From contig CALGVA010000067.1 of NCBI GenBank assembly GCA_937920345.1, positions 62,001-126,000 on the forward strand: a DNA stretch of 64,000 bases. Reading direction: 5' to 3'. Positions 1-9,782 of this stretch are shown in pieces. Origin of the DNA: an uncultured Lachnospiraceae bacterium (lineage in GTDB: Bacteria; Bacillota; Clostridia; Lachnospirales; Lachnospiraceae). Each line of letters begins with the position of its first letter. Positions within the stretch are counted from its first letter, which is position 1. Made by a program: the position numbers and the translations under genes. The notes beneath the pieces were generated by a model that searched no databases, was not told the origin of the DNA, and was given only the letters and a program-made list of their open reading frames with translations.

Positions 1-362
1 TACAGGAAAAATTCACTGGCCCGGATCATGCCGTTTGGTCCGCCCAGTTTATGCAGATAATCATATATCGTAACAATCTGCTGCGTCGTGTAGGGCGCTC
101 TGGACTGCTGACCGTCCCGGAATGTGGTATCCGTAATCCAGATATCCTTAGGCATATTATGCGGCACAGTCCTGTCATTAAATGGAATCTTCGGTATTTC
201 GGAATACGGAAACATATTCCGGAATACATTTGGTTTCGCAACATCATCCAGAATATACATATGCTCTTCTATTTCCAGAAGATTATTGTGATCGTTCATG
301 GTAACCGGACGATTTGCAAAAGTTCTTTCATCATACATAGCTGTCACGTACCTTTCTGGCAT
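1..362 (-). CDS. 2-isopropylmalate synthase-like enzyme (HMGL-like family), N-terminal part only
   Basis: The gene runs off the left edge, leaving about 112-120 residues. After a short N-terminal segment (PVTMNDHNNLLEIEEHMY) comes DIWITDTTFRDGQQSRAPYT, the DTTFRDGxQ metal/substrate motif that opens the TIM barrel of the isopropylmalate/homocitrate synthase family, which condenses acetyl-CoA with a 2-oxo acid. Two in-frame ATGs exist, at 362 and 338. The upstream one is only about 12 bases from the predicted transcription start, so 338, with AGAAAGG upstream, may be the real start. The longer N-terminus before the motif is typical of a clostridial branch of the family. The true substrate (leucine pathway or another) cannot be settled from this fragment. 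Confidence 0.82.
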   Translation of the reverse strand, partial: MPERYVTAMYDERTFANRPVTMNDHNNLLEIEEHMYILDDVAKPNVFRNMFPYSEIPKIPFNDRTVPHNMPKDIWITDTTFRDGQQSRAPYTTQQIVTIYDYLHKLGGPNGMIRASEFFL

Positions 363-385
363 CACATGGATGTATACCACGTATA

Positions 386-414
386 ATTGTATACAATCAT
401 ACCATCTATGTCAA
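386..414 (-). promoter_or_regulatory. Promoter of the isopropylmalate-synthase-like gene with a palindrome on the -10 box
   Basis: TTGACA (409-414), 17-base spacer, TACAAT (386-391). The perfect 12-base palindrome ATTGTATACAAT (386-397) covers the -10 box, a position and shape common for GntR-type operators. The regulator is unknown. Confidence 0.65.
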
Positions 415-1346
415 CCCGAACTGCACATTTCTTCAAGATTTATCATCCCCCACCCCTGCTTACTCCATGAATCGCCCATGTCTCTTGCGCTGTAGATCAT
501 CCTGCGTTTAACTTCCGCATTGCCCGCATCAGGATATTTCTGCAGAAAGAGCGCTGCCGCACCGGATACAATGGGCGTGGACATGGAAGTGCCGCTCTTT
601 CTGATATAAGCATTGCGATAGCCGCTCCTCTGGTTTCCCAGAAACTGCAGATTACATGATACAATATCCGTCCCCGGCGCCACCACATCAGGTTTGCGGT
701 ACATCATAGCGCGGCTTCCTCTGCCGGAATAATTCTCACACAGATCTCTGCGCGCACCGAAATATCCGCCCTCATGACAGCCTACCGTAATCACCCTGCG
801 GCTGCTTCCAAGCGGCGATATCGTACCTTCTTTCGGTCCGTTGTTGCCGGCGGCACACACTACCACGATCCCCTGATCCCATACTGCATCCAGCAGATCA
901 ACCAGTTCCTTCATGCGTTCTCTCTCTCCGCTTGTTCCGATGCCCAGCGATACGTTGAGAACACGTATCCGATGTCTTAGACGGTTCTGCATAACCCATA
1001 CGATACCCCGGTGCATACTGTCTATACTGCCTTCCCCGTTTTGATCTAACACTTTTCCTATACACAGACGGCAGGCGGGCGCCATTCCCTTGTATACGCC
1101 GTGGGAAGCGTACCCGCTCCCTCCCACGCACCCCGCCACATGTGTTCCATGACCACTGTCGTCATAACATCCCTGCCGGTTATTGACAAAATCCGCAAAC
1201 TCTACAATACGCCCGTTGAAATCCGGATGTGCGCCTATCCCCGTATCCAATACTGCCACGGCAAGATCTTGCGTCACAATATCCCTCTGTATATCATCAG
1301 TACACCCAACCTGTTTTCTGACACGATTCACGACATATACCACCAT
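411..1346 (-). CDS. S8 family (subtilisin-like) serine protease, intracellular type
   Basis: A 311-residue peptidase with the full catalytic triad: Asp34 in VLDTGIGAHPDF, His66 in DSGHGTHVAG and Ser254 in SGTSMSTP, with the oxyanion Asn168 in AAGNNG. There is no signal peptide, no pro-domain and no membrane segment, so it resembles the Bacillus intracellular serine protease (Isp) group rather than secreted subtilisins. The start is the ATG preceded by AGGATGAAAT. It lies 3' of the terminator of the LRR operon, and its own 3' end overlaps the promoter of the next gene. The substrate is unknown; Isp-type enzymes are thought to act in cytosolic protein turnover. Confidence 0.92.
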   Translation of the reverse strand: MVVYVVNRVRKQVGCTDDIQRDIVTQDLAVAVLDTGIGAHPDFNGRIVEFADFVNNRQGCYDDSGHGTHVAGCVGGSGYASHGVYKGMAPACRLCIGKVLDQNGEGSIDSMHRGIVWVMQNRLRHRIRVLNVSLGIGTSGERERMKELVDLLDAVWDQGIVVVCAAGNNGPKEGTISPLGSSRRVITVGCHEGGYFGARRDLCENYSGRGSRAMMYRKPDVVAPGTDIVSCNLQFLGNQRSGYRNAYIRKSGTSMSTPIVSGAAALFLQKYPDAGNAEVKRRMIYSARDMGDSWSKQGWGMINLEEMCSSG

Positions 1347-1363
1347 ATTTCATCCTGATTGTC

Positions 1364-1404
1364 GAAAAAACTCCCGACTATAGATTTATTCTATGCCGGG
1401 AGTC
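1364..1404 (-). terminator. Rho-independent terminator of the sortase/LRR operon
   Basis: On the minus strand ACTCCCG...CGGGAGT forms a long hairpin (about 14 paired bases with one or two mismatches, small AT loop) followed directly by TTTTTT. It lies 80 bases after the stop of the 945-residue LRR protein. Confidence 0.85.
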
Positions 1405-1483
1405 TTACCGTGTTCAGTGTCCTGTTTGTTTATGCTGTTTTTCTCTGTTACAGGTATATTTCCTTATCGTGCTTCCTGTTCTG

Positions 1484-4321
1484 TCACGCTTTTTTCTTTC
1501 TGCGCCTGCGGTTCCCGCCCCGGTAAAAGAATAACGCCATCGCCGTGCAAATCAATCCCGCACTGAAGAACCATTTCGGATGAATGCTGTAATCACCAGT
1601 ATCCGGTGAAACATCCTTTTTACCGAGAGAAGCAAATACGGCCTGCCCGTCTTTCACGTCCGCCACTGCCATACTGTTGCCGTAATTATAGATCCCATAG
1701 GGCGAAAAATGCTTCGCAGAGAAAGTAAGTGCGTCTATACCGTCCACGGATATTACTCTGCTCTCCACCTCTTCCAGCTGTCCATCCGCATCCAGACAGA
1801 CTACATGCAGGTTCTCTTCCCCTACGCCCTTCGGAATCGGGATCGTAACTTCCACACTCTGCTTGCCAAGTCCGGCAATCGGAATCCCTGTTCCGGCTTC
1901 CGTCATGCCGATCTCATAGGCGCACAGATTATGCGGTAGTTTATTCCCGTAAATTTTCTTATACACATCACTAATTGCAGACTTTGCCTCTTCACTGTCC
2001 GCGATCGTTAACACATAATTTTCCTCTGAGCCTTCCATAACCGCACTGGCCATACCATCCTGCGGCAGTGAATAACTGTTGACCCGCACATCGATTCCCT
2101 CACGAATCTCTTCCTGCGGCACATCGATTCCCAGATTCTCCGTGCCTTCTTCCAGCACGTATGTCATTCCATCTATCTTACAGGTCTCTCCGGCTGCCGG
2201 CATACTTCCACGTCCCTGTCTGCCCACGATCTGCAGCGTCCCGTCTTCACCGCCTGCCGCCTCTTTCGTCACTTTACAGATCACGCCCTCGAATCCGGCT
2301 TGTGCACCATCCAGCACCGTATCCTTCAGATCACTCACGCTCTCCGGAATCACCGCAATCTTCCTGCCCCTGAGAGCCAGATCCCGATAATTCTCTCTGT
2401 ATAGCTTCATCGAAGCCGCCTCATAGGACAGCTTCGGCAATCCTTCTCCTGCAAACACAACAACTCCGCCGCCCGCAGCTTTCTGTGCCCCTGTAATGTC
2501 ATAGGCACGCAGTCCGATTCCTTGCGCTGTGGCCGGAATATGCACCGTGTCAAGAGGACAGCCGGCATACGCTCTGTCTCTGACTTCTCTTATATTATTA
2601 CCACCCTCTACGGATGTCAGATTGCTGCAGTTTTCAAAAGCGGCTTCACCAATCACCTCCACGCTGTCCGGAAGGATGACTCCCGTCACCGCAGTATTAT
2701 TCTGAAATGCCTCCGCGCCGATCTGTTTAACCCCCGCCGGTACAGAAACCACGCCGCCGCTTCCTTTATACGCCAGCAAAATACCGTCGCCCACGATCAG
2801 AAAATCTCCGCTGCCGCTTTGTTTCCACTGTGACAGCCACGGTGTCGAAGCAAACGCCGAAGCCGCAATGTTACGCACACTGCCCGGAATGACCACATCG
2901 GTCAATCCATCACAATGATAAAATGCCGCATAATCAATCTCCTCCACACCATCCGGAATCCGAACAGACTGCAGGGAAGATCTCGCAAAAGCAAACTCTC
3001 CGATTCTGACAATCCCATCCGGAAACGCAAAAGACGTCATAGCATCATCATAATATGCCTGCGCTGCGATGACAGATCCATTCACCACCGTATATTTCGG
3101 GAAAGAGCCGCCCTTCGCGTCCCCGGAACCCGCAAGCCCCGGTACGGTATCCGTATACTGCTGTGCCTCATCTGCCGGAACACCGCCGATCGTTTCGCCG
3201 GTGCTGCCTACATTGATCGTAGCATTTGCATTATCAATCAGGATAAAGGCCTCCCGGCCGATCACTCTCGTCTTGCCCCTGACGGAATCATCCTCTTCCG
3301 CCTCCATCGCATTCATGTGCGACACTTCATGATAATAATCTACCGGCGCCACGATCTGCGGTACCGTATCATCGTCTATATCGTTTTCGCTCACGCCTGA
3401 TGATCCCGGTGCTTCCTCATACTCCGAGACCTCAATATCTTCCAGCACAAGCGTCTGCGCAAACCTGCTCGCCACCGAACCGGCATCCGCCTTGATCTCG
3501 AGTTTTGTGCAACCGTCAAAAGCCGTGCTGTGGATGGTACCGACCGAAGGAGGAATCTCGATCTCCCGCAGTCTGACACAATCCTCAAAGGCCTTCATAT
3601 CAATGTTTTTAACGGAATAGGGAATGTCAGCCTCCTTCAAATTCTTACAGTTCGAAAACGCATATGCGGAAATCTCTTTCGCATTGCTGCTGATACTCAC
3701 CTTCTCCAGATTGTAATCGCCCCAGAAGGCATACGGCTTAATCTTAACAACCGAAGACGGCATGGAATAACTGTCTCCTCTCCTGCCCGCAAGCAGTTGA
3801 TACAGCGTATTTCTGCCGTTCTTATTATAAATAGCGCCGTCATCACATGTAAATTTTGTATTACTACTGTCAAAATGAACATCCGAAAGATTATAATCTC
3901 CGGCAAATGCGCCATTGCCCAGCTCAACGAGTCCGACTCCGACATTTACCTCTCTTAGAGACGGACAACCGCTGAATGCCGCATTCCCGATTGTTGTCAC
4001 GGAATCAGGAATCGTAACGCTCATAAGATTCTTGCATTCCGTAAAGGCGCCGGAACCTATGACCTCCACGGCATCACCTATTGTCACATGTCTGATATGT
4101 TCGTTTCCTGCAAAGGCCTCAGCCTCTATGCGCTCAACATAATTGGAAACAGACACGTCCTCAGCCGTGCCGTTGTATTTCACTAATGTTGTTCCATCCA
4201 TCTGAAAATCAGATGCGGAAGAGGTCGGAGCCGCTTCCACATCTGATACAGGGATCTGTGTAACTGCTATCGCCGTAACAAGAAGCAGTATACCAATCAG
4301 ATTTCTTACTTTCTTTCCCAT
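1484..4321 (-). CDS. BspA-like leucine-rich-repeat surface protein with sortase signal (945 aa)
   Basis: A signal peptide (residues 1-30, hydrophobic GILLLVTAIAVTQIPV) is followed by two blocks of LRR_5/BspA-type repeats (about 55-290 and 420-640). These show the recurring pattern 'I..(A)F..C..L..V.IP.SV..I', as in YAFSNCKNLKEADIPYSV. A domain near 780-890 ends in TFSAKHFSPYGIYNYG and is shared with the C-terminal region of the 1801-residue neighbour. The C-terminus is SPDTGD, then a hydrophobic segment and RRRRKKK, a cell-wall sorting signal of (S/P)PxTG type. It starts 10 bases after the upstream LRR gene and is the last gene of the sortase operon. Such proteins are anchored to peptidoglycan and often mediate adhesion; the ligand is unknown. 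Confidence 0.88.
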   Translation of the reverse strand: MGKKVRNLIGILLLVTAIAVTQIPVSDVEAAPTSSASDFQMDGTTLVKYNGTAEDVSVSNYVERIEAEAFAGNEHIRHVTIGDAVEVIGSGAFTECKNLMSVTIPDSVTTIGNAAFSGCPSLREVNVGVGLVELGNGAFAGDYNLSDVHFDSSNTKFTCDDGAIYNKNGRNTLYQLLAGRRGDSYSMPSSVVKIKPYAFWGDYNLEKVSISSNAKEISAYAFSNCKNLKEADIPYSVKNIDMKAFEDCVRLREIEIPPSVGTIHSTAFDGCTKLEIKADAGSVASRFAQTLVLEDIEVSEYEEAPGSSGVSENDIDDDTVPQIVAPVDYYHEVSHMNAMEAEEDDSVRGKTRVIGREAFILIDNANATINVGSTGETIGGVPADEAQQYTDTVPGLAGSGDAKGGSFPKYTVVNGSVIAAQAYYDDAMTSFAFPDGIVRIGEFAFARSSLQSVRIPDGVEEIDYAAFYHCDGLTDVVIPGSVRNIAASAFASTPWLSQWKQSGSGDFLIVGDGILLAYKGSGGVVSVPAGVKQIGAEAFQNNTAVTGVILPDSVEVIGEAAFENCSNLTSVEGGNNIREVRDRAYAGCPLDTVHIPATAQGIGLRAYDITGAQKAAGGGVVVFAGEGLPKLSYEAASMKLYRENYRDLALRGRKIAVIPESVSDLKDTVLDGAQAGFEGVICKVTKEAAGGEDGTLQIVGRQGRGSMPAAGETCKIDGMTYVLEEGTENLGIDVPQEEIREGIDVRVNSYSLPQDGMASAVMEGSEENYVLTIADSEEAKSAISDVYKKIYGNKLPHNLCAYEIGMTEAGTGIPIAGLGKQSVEVTIPIPKGVGEENLHVVCLDADGQLEEVESRVISVDGIDALTFSAKHFSPYGIYNYGNSMAVADVKDGQAVFASLGKKDVSPDTGDYSIHPKWFFSAGLICTAMALFFYRGGNRRRRKKKA

Positions 4322-4331
4322 AGGATTTCCT

Positions 4332-7300
4332 TTATGCCGTTTTTACTTTCGCTGCCTTATCCCGCTTCATAAACAGAATCACGGACAGACATGCCAGACC
4401 AATAGATAAGAACCACTTCGGATGAATCGGATCTCCGGTCTTGGGCGTTGTATCAAGCATACCCTCTGTCAGATTTCCCGTGTCTACATAGACCGTATAC
4501 GGCGAGAAATGAGAAGCCGTAAATCTGATACAGGGAACACCGTTTATCGTTGTAAAGTTCTCATTCAAATTCTCTAACTGATTCCCGTTCACTACCGCAC
4601 CGGCCATATTGTTACCACCGTATGCAACCAGCGCATCCGGAATCGGTATTGTAATATCTACCGTGATTCCCGCAAGCTGATCATCTGTAAGCTGATAGGT
4701 TCCGGTGGAATCCCACAGGCTGATGTCCATCGCATAGTACAGAATATTATCCAGACTGCCGTACTTGTTCGTCAAAGCATCTGCTACCGCTCTGGTTGCC
4801 TCATCAGTCTCCGTAATCTTAACAATAAAGTTATCGGTCGTGCCATTCGCATTGGCATTGGCCAGATCCTTATTGGATATACCCGGTTTCGTAATATCTA
4901 CGCGGGTACTGCCGCTTCCGCCGGTGCTGCCACCGCCGCCACCGCCATTATTATTTCCATTATTACCCGTATTGGTCGCCGGTGCCTGCGCCGCAACATA
5001 ATTCGCCGTAACTGTCACATTGCCTGCCGGCATCGTGAAGGTAGTCGCCGTCATGCTGACACTCGCTAACGTAACACCGTTAGACTCTGTCGTCCACTTC
5101 TGGAATACCATACCCGCTGCAGGTTCGTTCGCCGCAATCACAACCGTAGATCCCTGCGCATACGTACCGCTTCCGCTGCCGTTCACAACCGTCACGGTAT
5201 AAGTAGCCGCCGTGGACGACGAGGTATTGGACGTGGACGAAGTCGTACTCGTCGAACTGCTGGACGAAGACGATGTATTGCTTGATGAGTTAGACGTACT
5301 GTTTCTCGATGTATTCGTACCGCCATTGCTCGTAGAACCTTTGCTCGTGTTGGAGGAGCCGCCGCTTGTATTTCCGGAACCACCGCTGGTCGAAACATCA
5401 CGGTACAGTGCAATAATCGTCATGTTACCCTCGATCGTTGTATTTTCCGTCCAGTTATTGCTCCACTGGAAGAATTCCTTACCTTCCTTAGTGTGATCGG
5501 AATATTGTGGTGCTTCCCATCCAAGAGCTGCAAAGCTGCTCTTCTTGGCAGGATCATTATCTATATACGGCGGTACATAATATTTTCCGTCATTTTCATT
5601 GGAATTACGTCCGCTCAACCGGTGTCCGTCTATACCGTCTATAAATTCCACAACATACTTACCGTTAATCATAGAACCGTCCGACTCATACTGTGCGATA
5701 AAGACAGTCATATCTTCCGTAATGGGATCTTCAAGTCTCTTGCCGCCTGTCGTCTCCCAGTGGCTGAACGTATAACCCGGTCTGTGTCCTGCTTCTTTCA
5801 GTGCAGCCTCTTCCGGCGGTGCAGTCGCTTTACTGCCGCCCGACTCGCTGTCTACGATCTGCGTCGCACCGACCTGCGTTCCGTCATAGTCATAGAACAT
5901 TACGCGGAAAGCATTCAGCACCTCCACCTTCATGCCCTGACCTTCATATCGTTTGCCGTAACGGTAGGCCGCCGAATCTTCATAGGTATAGATCGTTACA
6001 TTCTGTTTCGGTGCAAACGCCATATCCGCAATATCAACTTCCCGTCCGGGAATTGTCACAGCTAACGGATGTGTCGCATTTGCAATCCCGCCAAATGCAT
6101 CGTCTCTGATCTTCGTAACGGTTCCAGGCAGCTTCACATTGATCAGACTCAGACAATCCTTAAAACAGTTCTCCGGAATGATCTCCAGTCCTTCCGCTGT
6201 AGACAAATCAACCACTGCAATGCCGTCACAGCCTTCAAACGCACTCTCCGCAATCTCGATCACACTGCTGATCAGTCTGTCGGGTTCCGGTGCTATGGAA
6301 GCCTTCTCCAGATTCTCGTCGCCAGTATTCGGCTTACCTCTGGTCATCAGACATTCTATAATCTTATACTTGCCGGCATGATTCTCATCCTGTGCATACA
6401 GTATGCCGTTCTCTGCCGGATATTTCTCATTGCCGACCACACTCGTCAGATTACGGCACCCTCTGAAAGGCAGTGCACCGATCTCGGCAATATTCCCTAA
6501 AACAACTCTCTCCAGCTGCTCGCAGCTGTCAAAAGCATAGTCCGGCAGTTTCTTGACCGTTGCCAGAATAACGCTCCTGATATGATCGTTACCATTCGCA
6601 TTCTCCTCGCGCTGGTCTCCCTCTTTATAATCTACGTAATAACCGCTGAACAACCCCGGTGTTGCGCCGTTCGTCTTACGCGTATACATATTATTGGTTG
6701 CCGCCGGTCTTTTCTTTCTGACATAAGTGTCATAATTATCACCGTTCGCCGTCGCATACGCACTGACATCAATAGAGTCCACGCCTGCAGGCACCACGAT
6801 CTCCTGCGTCGCGTTGATAAACGTCCATACCTTATCCGGAACTTTCTTATAATCCGGATAGGTCTCATAATCCGGATCATTCAGATAGCTCTGATAATTC
6901 TTCATAAAATGATACGGATTCGCCTTAAAATACGGCGTCGGGTTCATGGCAGCCTCCGCAATGATCGGCTCAAACAACCAATCCATCGAACCGGTTTTCG
7001 CTGTGTCTCCGCCTGACGGCAAATAACTCTTCCAGAATCCCGGCTCACAGTAGTTGGGGTTAATCCACGGACCATAACGTTTCTCCAGTTCAGTCTCAAA
7101 ATCTGTTGAACTGATCGCCTGCCCGTTTGGCAGAACAACACTGTCCCTGCCCTCCTGCACTGCGTCCCAGATATACGCGTACTCCCGGCGCATCTGCTCC
7201 ACCGCGTCGCCGCTGTCATATACTGTATAGTAATAATAATTCTCCATATCCTTACAGTAATCCCGCAGTTCTTCGTCGAGATCATTCACGTTCTCCACGT

Positions 7301-9737
7301 CCAGATCACTGTATTTCGGATAATCGAGAAGCGTCACTTCTCCGTTCTTATCGCACATAACTGTCAGATGGGTGCCAACCTCACTGTCCCACAGACTCTG
7401 ATAGCATACGTTGATTGCAGGAACATTGACATTATCCTGATCCTTCAATACATGCGAAACATCCGTCGCCCACTCAAAAGGCGCATAACCTTCCACAATA
7501 TCGCCATGGAACGTAAGCTGGCTGCCCGTGGTGATAAACGCACTGTCATCCATTACCAGCGTTTCGTATCCGGCTGACGGCTTCGTGAAGTAAACATCAT
7601 ACAACTTTTTACAACCGGCAAATGCCTCCCTGCCGATATTCGTCACGGAATCGCCGATCCGCACCTTGGTCAGAGCCGGCAGATCACGGAATGCACTGTC
7701 TGCAATCGTGCTGACAGACCGGTTCTGTATCGTAATGCTCCTGATCTTCTCGCGCAGTTCTTTATTAGAAAAGCATTCTGAGCCAATACTCTTGACATCA
7801 AAATTACCAATTTTGCTCGGTATAACAATGTCAACAAACTTCGTGTTGGAATCAATCAGCGCACAGGAAATTAACTCTCCATCATTACCCGCACCATAAC
7901 GGTAACGGCTGCCGTCCTCGCTCTCAAGCGCCATCTCATAATAGGTCTTGCCACCGCTCTCATAGACATACGGAATTCCGAGACCGTCATTTCTGACCGC
8001 ATCCCATGTACTGCTTCTGGGATACGCCGGTCCATTCGCATACAGTTCCGGACCATACACACAAAACTCCGGATCTGTCACATAACGGAAAAGCCCTTCT
8101 TTAAAGGATGCTGTTCCACATTTCTCGGAAAATACCGCTTTCTTTAATCCAAAACAGTTGTAGAACGTACTTTCCGGTATTCTCTTGGTGTAATTCTGTA
8201 TATAGACTTCCGCCAGATTCCTGTGGTTTGCAAGGACATAATCGTCCATATTGCCAAGACCTTCGCCCGGGAAGGAAAAGCTCTGCAGGGAGTCTCCGCT
8301 GGGAGACTGCACAGCAAAACAGCCATCTCCCATATTCTTTATCTTGGCAGTTCCAAAATTAACCGTCGTCAATCTGGTATCATCAAAGAAAGCATAATCG
8401 CCGATGTCACAATCACTGATTCTGTCATCAAATTTTATTTCTGTCAGGCTCAGACAACTCGAGAACGCACCATACCCGATCTCCTTGATCGTCCATGGAA
8501 GCATCAATGTCGTATTAATACCGGACATACGAAATGCCTCCGCACCGATCGCATAAGTATCCGCCGTTTCTGTAAACTTGATCTCTGTCAGTTTCTGACA
8601 CCCGTAGAATGCCCGGTTGCCGATCATATCCGCATTACCGATCACCACGCTTGTGATACCGGAGTTTTCAAAAGCACTCTCACCGATATACTGTACCTTA
8701 TCGGAAAAGTCAATCTGACCAACGTTCTGCACATTATAGAATGCCTTATCAGCTATCGTGCTGATATAGCGCACATCTAACAGAACCAGATACCCGTCTA
8801 CATCAACATAACCATAGGGTAATTCCTCGGATTTCTCCGTACTGTACGCCACATAGACAAGTTCGCTGTTGCTCTGTCCGAGTCTCTGATCCGTTGCTGT
8901 GGTCAGTCTGTACTTTGTCCCCTTCAGGATATTGTTGTGCTCACAGAAAAAATCGATCTTCTGGTCGCTGTCAAGATCTGCCGGTTTTCTTTCCAGGGCA
9001 GCCGGAGGCTGCAACGACGGATTATTCTTTAACGCCTCATAATACGCCTTAAATTCTTCCGTTTTCGTGGTAAAATCTCTCTCGAAGTACTTTTCAAAGA
9101 AGGCCACTGTCTTCTCATCCAGAACTACGGCATTGGAATACTGATCATAGTCTGCGTAAGTGTATGTAAGTGTGTTGGTAGGGTAAAACATATTGCTGGG
9201 CGTCAGATTGTCCATGTAATCTATACCACAGCTTTTCGGATCGCCATTCTCACCGTAGTAATTGTTAAACTCCGTTGCCTTTACAACAAAATAATTCTTG
9301 TTCGGCTGCAGACCGAGATTGACGACTTCTCTCGGAAAATAATTATTATATCTGCACAGACGCCCAAATTGAGCATTGATCGGTTCATAAAGGAACTGCC
9401 ATGTCAGGACGAGTGACTGTCCGTCGCGTACCACGATCTCTGTCTGTTCCAGATCCGGATACTCCCCTTTCACTGCCGCTATGAGCTGTTCATCCGTATA
9501 ATCCACATATTTATTGACCGTATTGCCCGGATTATTTACATATTTATCCTTAGTCGCCTCGACATACTGGATTCCGGCATCCCCTTCCGTATCACTGCCG
9601 GGTTCGTCCGCCAGATTCTCCGGTACCGGAATCGCCGCAACCGCGATCGCCGTAACCATTAACACCGCCGCTATGCTGCGTCTCACCGTTCTCTTTAATC
9701 TTCTTTTTGATTTCTTCAATGCTGTCTTCTTTGCCAT
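4332..9737 (-). CDS. Large BspA-like LRR surface protein with sortase signal (1801 aa)
   Basis: A basic N-terminus plus signal peptide (about 1-45, RSIAAVLMVTAIAVAAIPVP) opens the protein. Long LRR_5 repeats at about 300-790 and 1040-1250 are interrupted by a non-repeat region. Around 1290-1420 are two Listeria/Bacteroides-type repeat modules (GYTFSHWETTGGK). A Ser/Asn/Thr-rich linker near 1430-1490 leads to a divergent InlB-B-like module (VVNGSGSGTYAQGSTVVI). The C-terminal 'ITIPIP...FTASHFSPYTVY' domain is shared with the 945-residue neighbour. The end is TPKTGDPIHPKWF, a hydrophobic stretch and a basic tail. It sits between the class B sortase gene and the second LRR gene, so it is a probable dedicated substrate of that sortase. 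Confidence 0.88.
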   Translation of the reverse strand: MAKKTALKKSKRRLKRTVRRSIAAVLMVTAIAVAAIPVPENLADEPGSDTEGDAGIQYVEATKDKYVNNPGNTVNKYVDYTDEQLIAAVKGEYPDLEQTEIVVRDGQSLVLTWQFLYEPINAQFGRLCRYNNYFPREVVNLGLQPNKNYFVVKATEFNNYYGENGDPKSCGIDYMDNLTPSNMFYPTNTLTYTYADYDQYSNAVVLDEKTVAFFEKYFERDFTTKTEEFKAYYEALKNNPSLQPPAALERKPADLDSDQKIDFFCEHNNILKGTKYRLTTATDQRLGQSNSELVYVAYSTEKSEELPYGYVDVDGYLVLLDVRYISTIADKAFYNVQNVGQIDFSDKVQYIGESAFENSGITSVVIGNADMIGNRAFYGCQKLTEIKFTETADTYAIGAEAFRMSGINTTLMLPWTIKEIGYGAFSSCLSLTEIKFDDRISDCDIGDYAFFDDTRLTTVNFGTAKIKNMGDGCFAVQSPSGDSLQSFSFPGEGLGNMDDYVLANHRNLAEVYIQNYTKRIPESTFYNCFGLKKAVFSEKCGTASFKEGLFRYVTDPEFCVYGPELYANGPAYPRSSTWDAVRNDGLGIPYVYESGGKTYYEMALESEDGSRYRYGAGNDGELISCALIDSNTKFVDIVIPSKIGNFDVKSIGSECFSNKELREKIRSITIQNRSVSTIADSAFRDLPALTKVRIGDSVTNIGREAFAGCKKLYDVYFTKPSAGYETLVMDDSAFITTGSQLTFHGDIVEGYAPFEWATDVSHVLKDQDNVNVPAINVCYQSLWDSEVGTHLTVMCDKNGEVTLLDYPKYSDLDVENVNDLDEELRDYCKDMENYYYYTVYDSGDAVEQMRREYAYIWDAVQEGRDSVVLPNGQAISSTDFETELEKRYGPWINPNYCEPGFWKSYLPSGGDTAKTGSMDWLFEPIIAEAAMNPTPYFKANPYHFMKNYQSYLNDPDYETYPDYKKVPDKVWTFINATQEIVVPAGVDSIDVSAYATANGDNYDTYVRKKRPAATNNMYTRKTNGATPGLFSGYYVDYKEGDQREENANGNDHIRSVILATVKKLPDYAFDSCEQLERVVLGNIAEIGALPFRGCRNLTSVVGNEKYPAENGILYAQDENHAGKYKIIECLMTRGKPNTGDENLEKASIAPEPDRLISSVIEIAESAFEGCDGIAVVDLSTAEGLEIIPENCFKDCLSLINVKLPGTVTKIRDDAFGGIANATHPLAVTIPGREVDIADMAFAPKQNVTIYTYEDSAAYRYGKRYEGQGMKVEVLNAFRVMFYDYDGTQVGATQIVDSESGGSKATAPPEEAALKEAGHRPGYTFSHWETTGGKRLEDPITEDMTVFIAQYESDGSMINGKYVVEFIDGIDGHRLSGRNSNENDGKYYVPPYIDNDPAKKSSFAALGWEAPQYSDHTKEGKEFFQWSNNWTENTTIEGNMTIIALYRDVSTSGGSGNTSGGSSNTSKGSTSNGGTNTSRNSTSNSSSNTSSSSSSSTSTTSSTSNTSSSTAATYTVTVVNGSGSGTYAQGSTVVIAANEPAAGMVFQKWTTESNGVTLASVSMTATTFTMPAGNVTVTANYVAAQAPATNTGNNGNNNGGGGGGSTGGSGSTRVDITKPGISNKDLANANANGTTDNFIVKITETDEATRAVADALTNKYGSLDNILYYAMDISLWDSTGTYQLTDDQLAGITVDITIPIPDALVAYGGNNMAGAVVNGNQLENLNENFTTINGVPCIRFTASHFSPYTVYVDTGNLTEGMLDTTPKTGDPIHPKWFLSIGLACLSVILFMKRDKAAKVKTA

Positions 9738-9782
9738 TGCTCTTTCCTCATTCCCTTACACATTTTTATTTATGTAAAAAAA

